Shown piece by piece: positions 43,406-54,970 of a stretch of DNA of 55,581 nucleotides. Made by a program: the position numbers and the translations under genes. Source of the DNA: Gammaproteobacteria bacterium (lineage in GTDB: Bacteria > Pseudomonadota > Gammaproteobacteria > Chromatiales > Chromatiaceae). Under the pieces are notes generated by a model. That model made no database searches, was not told the origin of the DNA, and worked only from the letters and a program-made list of their open reading frames with translations. Location of the stretch: NCBI GenBank assembly GCA_011390365.1, contig JAABSM010000018.1:1-55581 (forward strand), written 5' to 3'. Each line of letters begins with the position of its first letter. The stretch's first letter is position 1.

Positions 43406-44042
43406 GGCTGGAGAGATGCTCCAGGGATTCGGCGGCGATCTCCCTTACCTCGGCATCGTCATCCGCCAGGCAGCGCTTGATCGCCGCCAGGGCATCGGGG
43501 TGATGGACGAAGGCGAGATAATGGGCGGCGTCGGCGCGGATCTGGGGCTCGGCGGCGCGGGTCTGGGCGATAAGCGGCTCCAGCGCATGGTGTAGCGCGC
43601 CACTCCCCTCCAGCTCCTCGATCACCGCGCCGATGCCGATGCGCACCGCCATCGGCGTCTCCAGGGTGGCGAGGGGCGTTACCAGCGCCTTGGCCCGTTG
43701 CGGCTGCTGGCGAATCAGGCTGATCGCCCGATCGAGGCGACGATGCTCCAGCAGATGGGCGAAATAGGCCGGCCAACCCTGATCGCCCGCCGCCGTGCCC
43801 GCCCAGTCGCGAAGCTCGCTCAGATTCATCAGCCCTTCGAACTCGAACTCGCCGATGCGCAGCCAGGGTACCGATCGCACCCCCAGCTCCGCCGCGACCT
43901 CCCCACGAACGGCGATGTTCACCGCCTCCAGGCGACCGATCACCCCCTCCTTCAGCAACTTGCCCAGCCCTTCCAGCATCGACGGGCAATGGGGACAGCC
44001 GGGGGCGATGAGCAGCAGGCAATCGGTAGCGGTTGGGTTCAT
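43398..44042 (-). CDS. Thioredoxin-like domain fused to HEAT repeats
   Basis: 214 residues. The N terminus is a thioredoxin/glutaredoxin-like fold with CPHC (IAPGCPHCPSMLEGL) and a cis-Pro (VRSVPWLRIG). The C terminus (about 120-210) is HEAT-like, with helices repeated around PLIAQTRAAEPQIRADAAHYLA and LADDDAEVREIAAESLEHL. No signal peptide, so it is cytoplasmic. It overlaps hrpB by 8 bases, suggesting coupled expression. I recognise both domains but not a named family; a redox-linked scaffold is inference. Confidence 0.8.
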   Translation of the reverse strand: MNPTATDCLLLIAPGCPHCPSMLEGLGKLLKEGVIGRLEAVNIAVRGEVAAELGVRSVPWLRIGEFEFEGLMNLSELRDWAGTAAGDQGWPAYFAHLLEHRRLDRAISLIRQQPQRAKALVTPLATLETPMAVRIGIGAVIEELEGSGALHHALEPLIAQTRAAEPQIRADAAHYLAFVHHPDALAAIKRCLADDDAEVREIAAESLEHLSSHG

Positions 44043-44075
44043 GGCGGGGTCCTGTAAAAGCCAAAAGATGGCATT

Positions 44076-44175
44076 CTAGTGCAGCACCCGCCAAATAAGC
44101 AATAACACTATTTATATAAATATCAATGCCCTATGCCCCGCATTATTCATAGTCACTTGGCGGGTGCTGCACTAG
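44076..44175 (+). mobile_element. 100-bp CTAG-bounded MITE, copy 2
   Basis: Same termini (CTAGTGCAGCACCCGCCAA / TTGGCGGGTGCTGCACTAG) and AT-rich core as the copies at 31611, 45008 and 54775, exactly 100 bases. It lies upstream of the thioredoxin-HEAT gene. Confidence 0.88.
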
Positions 44176-44219
44176 CGATTCGACAGGCGGAGTTCAGCCC
44201 TGAAACATGCTCCAGGCCG

Positions 44220-44252
44220 AGGACTGCCAGTCCTTGAAGGACTGGCAGTCCT
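44220..44252. repeat. GGACTGCCAGTCC dyad
   Basis: AGGACTGCCAGTCCTTGAAG and the inverted GGACTGGCAGTCCT form nested palindromes. Copies lie at 45512-45544 and 46252-46286. Confidence 0.6.
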
Positions 44253-44381
44253 TCTGGCGGCGCAAAATCAAATCGCCAACGGTGGATTTCAGGCGTGGAG
44301 AGAAGCGGGCCGATGGCATAGAATGGGGCATTCCCAAAGCCCTTGATCAAAGCGCCTTCGCCAAAGCAATCCAAGCCCGCC

Positions 44382-44768
44382 ATGCCCCAAACCCTGCCCC
44401 TGGTCGACCCGGACAACAAGTGCTCGCGCTGCACCAACTCCAAATGCTGCACCTATATCACCCAGCATCTCGATACGCCGCGTTCGAAGGCGGATTTTCG
44501 CCTGCTGCTGTGGCAGGTTTCCCATCATGGGGTGTCGATCTACAAGGACAGCGATGGCTGGTTCCTGCTGGTGGAGGGCAAGTGCGAGCATCTGCAAGAG
44601 GGGGGCGGCTGCGGCATCTATGAGGATCGACCGGAGATCTGCCGGGATTACAGCAACGACTGGTGCGAATTCGACCAGCCCGCCGAAGAGGGATTTGATC
44701 TATACTTTGCCGACTACGCCTCGTTGTTGAGTTATTGCCGCCGCCGGTTCAGGCGCTGGGAGCTTTGA
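44382..44768 (+). CDS. YkgJ-family cysteine cluster protein
   Basis: 128 residues from ATG 44382. The PF03692-type pattern CSRCTNSKCCTY (CxxCxxxxCC) near residue 14, CEHLQEGGGCGIYEDRPEICRDYSNDWCEF, and a final Cys (LSYCRRRF) suggest a metal or iron-sulfur site; the function is unknown. A longer frame from 44343 exists. It is flanked by repeats on both sides and has no partner gene. Confidence 0.8.
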   Translation: MPQTLPLVDPDNKCSRCTNSKCCTYITQHLDTPRSKADFRLLLWQVSHHGVSIYKDSDGWFLLVEGKCEHLQEGGGCGIYEDRPEICRDYSNDWCEFDQPAEEGFDLYFADYASLLSYCRRRFRRWEL

Positions 44769-44777
44769 CCTCTTGGG

Positions 44778-44936
44778 GTACGCCGACCGTTTTGGTTCGG
44801 CATGGGATGTGCCGTCGACCGAGCGACAAGGCTTTTTATTCGGCGCATCCCATGCCGGTCCGACGATTTCCGGCCCGCTCCAGAGTCAGGCGCATCAAGG
44901 GCGGAAGCCTGGCGTGGCGCTAACGGAATGACACTG
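44778..44936 (+). mobile_element. ~220-bp MITE, copy 3 (left end lost)
   Basis: It aligns with 2641-2861 from GTACGCCGACCG to the right terminus (GGAATGACACTG). The internal arms are GCATGGGATGTGCCG (44800-44814) and CGGCGCATCCCATGC (44841-44855), with a compensatory A-T to G-C change relative to copy 2. About 60 bases of the left end are missing. No coding frame is credible. Confidence 0.82.
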
Positions 44937-45007
44937 TATACGCCTTGGCGCGCGAAGGGCTATCGTACAGCCCCAGGGCTGTACTCCAAACAGATGCCGC
45001 ATCGGCA

Positions 45008-45107
45008 CTAGTGCAGCACCCGCCAAATAATCAATAACACTATTTGTATAAAAATAAATACCCTATGCCCCGCATCATTCTTAGTCACTTGGCGGGTGCT
45101 GCACTAG
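45008..45107 (+). mobile_element. 100-bp CTAG-bounded MITE, copy 3
   Basis: Same element as at 31611-31710, 100 bases from CTAG to CTAG. The right CTAG (45104-45107) holds the TAG stop codon of the leftward glutaredoxin-like gene. Confidence 0.88.
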
Positions 45108-45436
45108 CCCCCAAAGCGCTTCCTGAGATACTTGATGATGGCGTCGGATTCGTACATCCAGCGCTCACCCTTGTTGTCCTTGATGCGCAGGCAGGGCACC
45201 TGGCCCTTGCCGCCGCCGCGCAACAGCTCCTTGTGCCAGACCCGGCTCTGCTGGATGTTGCGTTGCGGGATATCGAGAGAGAGTCGCCGCATCTCGCGCC
45301 GGACGATGTGGCAAAAGGGACAGGCGGGGAAGTGGTAGAGGATGAGGGAAGCGGTCTGTTCATCCACCCTTTTCTGCTGTTCCGGCGTTCTCTCCATGCC
45401 CTTGGGGGCGAGGATCTGTTTCAGTCGCTTGTACAC
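45104..45436 (-). CDS. Glutaredoxin/GST N-terminal-like protein
   Basis: From GTG 45436 it has 110 residues; GGAGAG lies 7-8 bases upstream, which supports this start over the longer frame. The fold shows the redox motif FPACPFCHIVRREM, a VPCLRI segment with the cis-Pro, and YESDAIIKYLRKRFGG, the pattern of glutathione S-transferase N-terminal or glutaredoxin domains. The gene ends in a TAG contributed by the adjacent MITE terminus. Its partner is unknown. Confidence 0.82.
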   Translation of the reverse strand: MYKRLKQILAPKGMERTPEQQKRVDEQTASLILYHFPACPFCHIVRREMRRLSLDIPQRNIQQSRVWHKELLRGGGKGQVPCLRIKDNKGERWMYESDAIIKYLRKRFGG

Positions 45437-45511
45437 TATACGGTCTCTCCGTCTGGTTCTCGCCTGGCGGGTTTGAGGATAGTGTAACCCCGCGGGAGAG
45501 GATTCGATATA

Positions 45512-45544
45512 AGGACTGCCAGTCCTCCCAGGACTGGCAGTCCT
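45512..45544. repeat. GGACTGCCAGTCC dyad, second copy
   Basis: AAGGACTGCCAGTCCTCCC followed by AGGACTGGCAGTCCT, a near-perfect inverted pair just downstream of the ankyrin lipoprotein gene. Confidence 0.55.
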
Positions 45545-45578
45545 GGCGCGACTCACCTTGGGCGATTTCCTTCAACAC

Positions 45579-46133
45579 TCATAGCAGCGCGACGATTTGC
45601 GAGTGCCCGTTGCGTTCGGCCCATGCGATGGCGTTCAGGCCGTCATGTCCGATCAGATCTCGGCGGGTGCCGTGGGCGAGCAGCACCTTGACCGTCTCCA
45701 GATGACCCCGCTTGGCGGCCCAGATGAGGGAACTCCAGCCGCTGGTGTCCTCCTGGTGGTTGATATCCGCGCCGGCGTTGATCAGCAACGACGCCACATC
45801 CGCGTGGTTGTTGGAGGCCGCCAGCAACAGCGCGGTATAGCCCCCCTTGTCGGCCTGATCGACCCAGGCGCCGGCATCGAGCAACGCCATCACTGCCTCC
45901 ACATGACCATTGAGGGCGGCCTTCATGAGCGGACTCCAGCGGCACTGATCCACTTCGTTGACATCCTCCTGCTCGCCAAGCAGAAGGTGAATCTGGTTCA
46001 AATCGCCGCGCTCGGCGGCGGCGAGCATGGGCGGATCCTCGTCTGGCGAATCCTCACCCTCCCGCTGCCCGCATCCGGCCAGTGTGGAGGCGCACACCAA
46101 TGTTCCTGCGATTAAGCGAACGATCTTGCCCAT
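45579..46133 (-). CDS. Ankyrin-repeat lipoprotein
   Basis: The 184 residues begin with a lipoprotein signal (LVCASTLAGC), a short acidic linker, and four to five ankyrin repeats (for example SPLMKAALNGHVEAVMALLD, YTALLLAASNNHADVASLLI, SSLIWAAKRGHLETVKVLLA, NAIAWAERNGHSQIVALL). It is probably periplasmic, anchored to the inner or outer membrane, and mediates protein contacts. No partner is identifiable nearby. Confidence 0.88.
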   Translation of the reverse strand: MGKIVRLIAGTLVCASTLAGCGQREGEDSPDEDPPMLAAAERGDLNQIHLLLGEQEDVNEVDQCRWSPLMKAALNGHVEAVMALLDAGAWVDQADKGGYTALLLAASNNHADVASLLINAGADINHQEDTSGWSSLIWAAKRGHLETVKVLLAHGTRRDLIGHDGLNAIAWAERNGHSQIVALL

Positions 46134-46440
46134 ACGCCAATTCCCGAGTTATTTGATTGGGTATAGCATAAGATCGAGGGACGCCTGCCCTCAATGAGAA
46201 TTCGCAGGGGCCAAGAGACTTCGGCAAGGGAGTCTGAAAATGAACCCGGCTCAGGAGTGGCAGTCCTTCAAGGACTGCCACTCCTCGGTGGAGTGTGCCA
46301 CCATGGCTTGACTTAATGACATGGACTCACCACAGGAAACACAGCGTTCACAGGGCGTTAATTCGATGGATGGAAGCTATTCATCCGTTTTCTCCGTGCT
46401 CTCTGTGTGCTCTGTGGTTTTACCCAAACACCCCCCCTCG
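46134..46440. repeat. Gene-free 307-base region with repeats
   Basis: It contains the AGGAGTGGCAGTCC/GGACTGCCACTCCT dyad (46252-46286), a lone ACTTAATGACATGG that resembles a terminus of the ~220-bp MITE (about 46296-46323), and CACAGCGTTCACAG/CTCTGTGTGCTCTGTGG repeats (46325-46425). No gene is supported. Confidence 0.5.
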
Positions 46441-46761
46441 TCACTTTCCCGGCGGGGTGAAGAGGGGAGAGGGAAAGGGGCTAACGTTGGCGTTGGCGTC
46501 GATATCGAAGATCTTGCTGTGGCCGCGCTTCTCCACCTCGTCGATGCGGATGATCGCCTGCAAGGGCACCAGGGTGCGGGTGACGCCGCTGAACTCGTCC
46601 TTGAGTTTTTCCTCTCCCGGATCGATCACGACGGTGGTATTCTCTCCGAAAACCAGTTTATTGAGCTCGACGAAGCCGAACAGCTCCGCCTGCGTCACGG
46701 ATTCTGCGAACAGCTGGTAGATTTTCCCCTGATTATGAAAAGTTACACGAAAAATACGCAT
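46441..46761 (-). CDS. DUF1820 family protein
   Basis: 106 residues, soluble, without a signal. The text FRVTFHNQGKIYQLFAESV, LYGF-like LFGFVELNKLVFGE, VIDPGEEKLKDEF and PLQAIIRIDEVEKRG matches the gammaproteobacterial DUF1820 family; its function is unknown. The C-terminal tail (SPFPSPLFTPPGK) is longer than I expect and lies over a repeat. It is divergent from hisI. Confidence 0.85.
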   Translation of the reverse strand: MRIFRVTFHNQGKIYQLFAESVTQAELFGFVELNKLVFGENTTVVIDPGEEKLKDEFSGVTRTLVPLQAIIRIDEVEKRGHSKIFDIDANANVSPFPSPLFTPPGK

Positions 46762-46871
46762 GATGGGCCTTCAGTGACTGTAAATTGATGCCGGCGGGGT
46801 CTAGTATATCAGCCACACCCAGAACACAATCCGTCTTTTCTTCACACACGAAACCATATCGGAGTCTGCTT

Positions 46872-47300
46872 ATGTGGAAAGAGCTCGAGGGCTACGCCAG
46901 GGACCGTTCCCTGCCCTGGCTGGAGGCGTCGCGGCACCTGCCCTTCAATCAGGACGGCCTGCTGCCCGCCATCGCCCAACAGCACGACAGCGGCGAGGTG
47001 CTGATGATGGCCTGGATGAATCGCGAGGCGCTGGAGGAGACGCTGGCGACCGGCCGCGTCTGCTACTGGTCCCGCTCCCGGGGCAAGTTGTGGCGCAAGG
47101 GTGAATCGTCGGGGCAGGTGCAGCTGTTGCGTGAGATGCGCTTCGATTGCGACGGGGACACGATCCTGCTGCTGGTGGATCAGACCGGCCCGGCCTGTCA
47201 CAGCGGTCGCCGCAGCTGTTTCTACAACGCGGTACGCGATGACCGGCTAGTCGTCATCGATGACCCCATGATCGATCCCGAGACCCTCTACCCGCGCTGA
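46872..47300 (+). CDS. hisI: Phosphoribosyl-AMP cyclohydrolase
   Basis: HisI opens the purine ring of PR-AMP in histidine synthesis. 142 residues from ATG 46872. The motifs are GEVLMMAWMNREALEETLATGRVCYWSRSR, LWRKGESSGQVQ and the zinc site DCDGDTILLLVDQTGPACHSG then RRSCF. It is the single-domain form without HisE and stands away from any his operon. gloB follows after 11 bases. Confidence 0.95.
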   Translation: MWKELEGYARDRSLPWLEASRHLPFNQDGLLPAIAQQHDSGEVLMMAWMNREALEETLATGRVCYWSRSRGKLWRKGESSGQVQLLREMRFDCDGDTILLLVDQTGPACHSGRRSCFYNAVRDDRLVVIDDPMIDPETLYPR

Positions 47301-47311
47301 GGAGAAGCCGA

Positions 47312-48088
47312 ATGCCGCAGATACTCCCGATTGCCGCCTTTTCCGACAACTACATCTGGCTCATCGTCGGCCCGCGGGGCGAGGCGAGCGTGGTGGATCC
47401 CGGCGACGCCCGCCCGGTTCTCGATGTTCTGGATCGGCAGGGGCTGACCTTGACCAACATCCTCATCACCCATAAGCACAACGACCATACCGGCGGCTGC
47501 GCCCGCCTGCTGGAGGCCTTTGCGGATATTTCCGTGTTCGGACCGAGCAACGAGCCCATCGCCTGCGTGACCCATCCGGTACGCGAGGGCGATCAGCTGG
47601 AGATCCCGGGCATCGACGGCGGCTTGCGGGTGATGGAGGCGCCGGGGCACACCGAGGGACATGTGGCCTATCATGGCGATGGCGCGCTCTTTTGCGGCGA
47701 CACCCTGTTTCTCGGCGGCTGCGGTCGCATCTTCAGCGGCACCCATGACCAGATGGCGGATTCCCTGGCCCGTTTCGCCGCCCTGCCCGGCGACACCCTG
47801 ATCTACTGCGCCCACGAGTATACCCTGGCCAATCTGGGCTTCGCGGAGTGGGTGGAGCCGGATAACGCGGCGATTGGCGAGCGCCTGGCGAAAATCCAGG
47901 TCCTGCGTCGAGAAGGGAAAGCGAGCGTCCCGGCCCCGCTCAGCGAAGAGCTTGCCACCAACCCCTTTCTGCGCACCCGAGAGAGAGAGGTCATCGCCGC
48001 CGCCGAGCGCTGGGCGAAGCGGGATCTCGCCGACCCGCGCGAGGTTTTCCACGCCCTGCGCGACTGGAAAGACCAGGACTACGACTGA
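47312..48088 (+). CDS. gloB: Hydroxyacylglutathione hydrolase (glyoxalase II)
   Basis: GloB hydrolyses S-lactoylglutathione to lactate and glutathione. The 258 residues carry the metal motif THKHNDH (53-59), APGHTEGHVAYH, FCGDTLFLGGCGRIF and the C-terminal glutathione-site region (CAHEYTLANLGFA, NPFLRTRE). Full length. A GGAGAAG site precedes ATG 47312. Confidence 0.96.
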   Translation: MPQILPIAAFSDNYIWLIVGPRGEASVVDPGDARPVLDVLDRQGLTLTNILITHKHNDHTGGCARLLEAFADISVFGPSNEPIACVTHPVREGDQLEIPGIDGGLRVMEAPGHTEGHVAYHGDGALFCGDTLFLGGCGRIFSGTHDQMADSLARFAALPGDTLIYCAHEYTLANLGFAEWVEPDNAAIGERLAKIQVLRREGKASVPAPLSEELATNPFLRTREREVIAAAERWAKRDLADPREVFHALRDWKDQDYD

Positions 48089-48106
48089 AAACAGGATAAC
48101 CCGTTC

Positions 48107-52753
<4,647 letters not shown>

Positions 52754-52996
52754 GGCCTCATCCTAAATTCCGCGGTTGAAGCCACGGAGGCACAGAGATC
52801 ACAGAGAGAAAACAAAGAGCTGCATCACCTTCTGACATTACCTACAAGGTAGTTTAGGCTAAGTCAGAAACTTATTGAAAATTCTCCGTGTACTCTGTGT
52901 CTCTGTGGCTAACTGCGCTTTTTTGCTGCATACGAATCGAGATTCGCCTCGCCTTCGGCATGCGGCGGCTGGTTGACCGGGAGGTCAACGCGCCAG
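52754..52996. repeat. CACAGAG/CTCTGTG inverted repeat between convergent genes
   Basis: GCCACGGAGGCACAGAGATC (52781 on) faces CTCCGTGTACTCTGTGTCTC and GTGGC (52884-52909), arms of about 28 bases with a 75-base loop. It could act as a bidirectional hairpin between the hybrid kinase gene and the AAA gene; no T-run is seen. No gene is supported. Confidence 0.6.
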
Positions 52997-54676
52997 TCAG
53001 CCAGCCAAGGCGGTGAAATACTCGGGGATGAAGGCGGCGTCCGTCGCCTCGTCGATCGCCAGGCGGATCTGCTTCATGAGGATCTCCGGGGCGACCGGGG
53101 CCTGATAGCCAAACAGCGCGGTCTTCAGGGCCTTGGCGCCGGAGAGATCACTGGTATGGGTAATGCGATAGGCCTTGACCGCCAGCGCCTCCGCCGCCGC
53201 CGGGGTCAGCATGGGCGGGATCTCATCCTTCAGCGTTTCAAAAGCGGCCTGCGGAATCTCCACCCCCCGTTTGCGACACAGGGCGCGCAGCAGCTCGAAG
53301 CCCTCTCGCGCATCGCTGGTGGGAAAGAGGGGGATGCGTACATCGATGCGCCCGGGCCGCTTGAGATCGACCTCAATCAGATCGGGCCGACTCGACGCCA
53401 ATACCCAGATGATCTTGCCGCGATTCTCCGAGCGGCTCATCTCCTCCGCCATCATCGAGTAGAGCCGCCCCGAGACCCCGGAATCACCGCTGCCGCCGGA
53501 ACGGGCGCCGAGGGCCTGATCCGCCTCGTCGATGAAGACATAGCAGCGGCCCAGGGCATGCAACAGCCGGAAGATCTTCTCCAGATTGCCCTCGGATGAC
53601 CCCACCCACTTGTCGCGAAAATTCTTGAGCCGGACGATCGGCACCCCCGCCTCCCCCGCCAGACACTCCACCATGAAGGTCTTGCCGGTGCCCACCGGGC
53701 CGCACAGCAGATAGCCCTTGGGCACCGCCTCCAGGTTGCCCTGCTTCCATAGCTTGAGGTCTTCCCGCAGCCACGCCTTGACCTTCGCCATGCCCTGAAG
53801 ATCCTCCAGGGTGCGATGGGACTCGATGAACTCGATCAGGCCATTGGCGTCGTTCTCCACCAACTCCTTCTTGAGTACCGCCAGATCGCCGTCTTCCAGC
53901 CTCTCGCGCCGATACTCCCGCTGCTTGAGCAACGCCTCCACCGCCCCCAGGCTCGCCCCCGCCAACTGGCGAGCCGGGTATTCCAGGCGCTGCGCGTAGC
54001 CCGCCAAGGTGACGGAATAGTGGGGCGCGATCAGCTTCAGCCCCCGCTCCAACTCTCCCGGCGAAGGCAGGGGGATGCGCACCCGGGAGGCGCGGGGATT
54101 GTTGACGATGAGCGGGTTGAGGTCGTTGATATTCTCGGCAATCAGAAAGGTCGCCAGCGGATGCTCGACAAACAGGCCATCCACCGCCCAGTCCCGCACC
54201 AGCATCGCCAGCGCGCCCAATTCGGTATGAAAGGCCCCTTGCAACGCCGGCGCGGCGAGATGGGCGGCGCGAATATAACACCCCACCTGCAACCGCCTCT
54301 CGCCCATGCGTCCCATGTTGGCGCAGTAGCGAAAGAAGTGGGTCAAGGTATCCACCGCCCGCCCCGGCTCCCGAGGCAGATCATTGTTGCGCTTGTAGGG
54401 CGGCCACTCGGAGACGTGATCCCCGCCCTTCTCGATGCGAATGCCGTTGCCGATGTCGTAACTCAGGATCACATCGAAGTGACTCATCAACACCTCGATG
54501 AGAAACTCCTGCAAACTTCCCAACCGCGTACCGCCCTTTACCGGAAGCAGCATACGATCGTTGACGTTGCCGTATAACAGGAACTGACTGCTCGCGCCGC
54601 TCTGGTAAAGCGTCGAGATCTCCTCCGCCCAGGGGGGGAGGAGGGATGGCGGGGGTGGTGGGGGATTGTTGGGCAT
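52997..54676 (-). CDS. AAA+ ATPase associated with a PspA-family gene
   Basis: 559 residues, soluble. The N-terminal half is a helical/alpha-beta region (about 20-270; QFLLYGNVNDRMLLP). The C-terminal half is one AAA+ module: Walker A LCGPVGTGKTFMVECLAGEA near 330, Walker B CYVFIDEADQALG near 390, a sensor/Arg region (KIIWVLASSRPDLIEVDLKRPGRIDVRIPL) and a helical lid. The pattern is of the classic FtsH/Vps4-like AAA group. Upstream on the same strand lies a PspA-family gene, so remodelling of PspA (ESCRT-III-like) polymers is a reasonable inference. Confidence 0.85.
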   Translation of the reverse strand: MPNNPPPPPPSLLPPWAEEISTLYQSGASSQFLLYGNVNDRMLLPVKGGTRLGSLQEFLIEVLMSHFDVILSYDIGNGIRIEKGGDHVSEWPPYKRNNDLPREPGRAVDTLTHFFRYCANMGRMGERRLQVGCYIRAAHLAAPALQGAFHTELGALAMLVRDWAVDGLFVEHPLATFLIAENINDLNPLIVNNPRASRVRIPLPSPGELERGLKLIAPHYSVTLAGYAQRLEYPARQLAGASLGAVEALLKQREYRRERLEDGDLAVLKKELVENDANGLIEFIESHRTLEDLQGMAKVKAWLREDLKLWKQGNLEAVPKGYLLCGPVGTGKTFMVECLAGEAGVPIVRLKNFRDKWVGSSEGNLEKIFRLLHALGRCYVFIDEADQALGARSGGSGDSGVSGRLYSMMAEEMSRSENRGKIIWVLASSRPDLIEVDLKRPGRIDVRIPLFPTSDAREGFELLRALCRKRGVEIPQAAFETLKDEIPPMLTPAAAEALAVKAYRITHTSDLSGAKALKTALFGYQAPVAPEILMKQIRLAIDEATDAAFIPEYFTALAG

Positions 54677-54688
54677 ATTCTTAGAAGA

Positions 54689-54731
54689 AATAGACAGGAT
54701 TAACAGGATTGCTCAGGATTTACATGATTTC
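54689..54731. repeat. GACAGGATTAACAGGATT repeat
   Basis: Iterated AGGATT units ending about 13 bases upstream of the AAA gene start codon. An inverted copy lies at 54921-54960, so both ends of this intergenic gap carry the repeat. Confidence 0.65.
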
Positions 54732-54774
54732 AGTTCTGGTATAATCGAATACTTTGACCATCAAGGATCTTCAC

Positions 54775-54874
54775 CTAGTGCAGCACCCGCCAAATAAGAA
54801 ATAACACTATTTATATAAAAATCAATACCCTATGCCCCGCATTATTCATAGTCACTTGGCGGATGCTGCACTAG
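54775..54874 (+). mobile_element. 100-bp CTAG-bounded MITE, copy 4
   Basis: Same 100-base element; the right inverted end has one substitution (TTGGCGGATGCTGCACTAG). It is inserted in the gap between the PspA-family gene and the AAA gene. Confidence 0.88.
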
Positions 54875-54920
54875 TTCCGAATCAACGCCTCACCAAACCA
54901 CTGTCTATTTGCAACAAAAG

Positions 54921-54960
54921 AAATCCTGTCAATCCTGAAAAATCCTGTTAATCCTGTCCA
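54921..54960. repeat. AATCCTGTTAATCCTGTCC repeat
   Basis: AATCCTGTCAATCCTGAAAA and further units, ending about ten bases from the stop of the PspA-family gene. Inverted relative to 54689-54731. Confidence 0.65.
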
Positions 54961-54970
54961 TTAAACCCCG

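Noticed and set aside
46296-46323. Fourth copy of the ~220-bp MITE
   Set aside because: Only a terminus-like 25 bases remain and their order is rearranged; kept as a possible scar, not called as an element.
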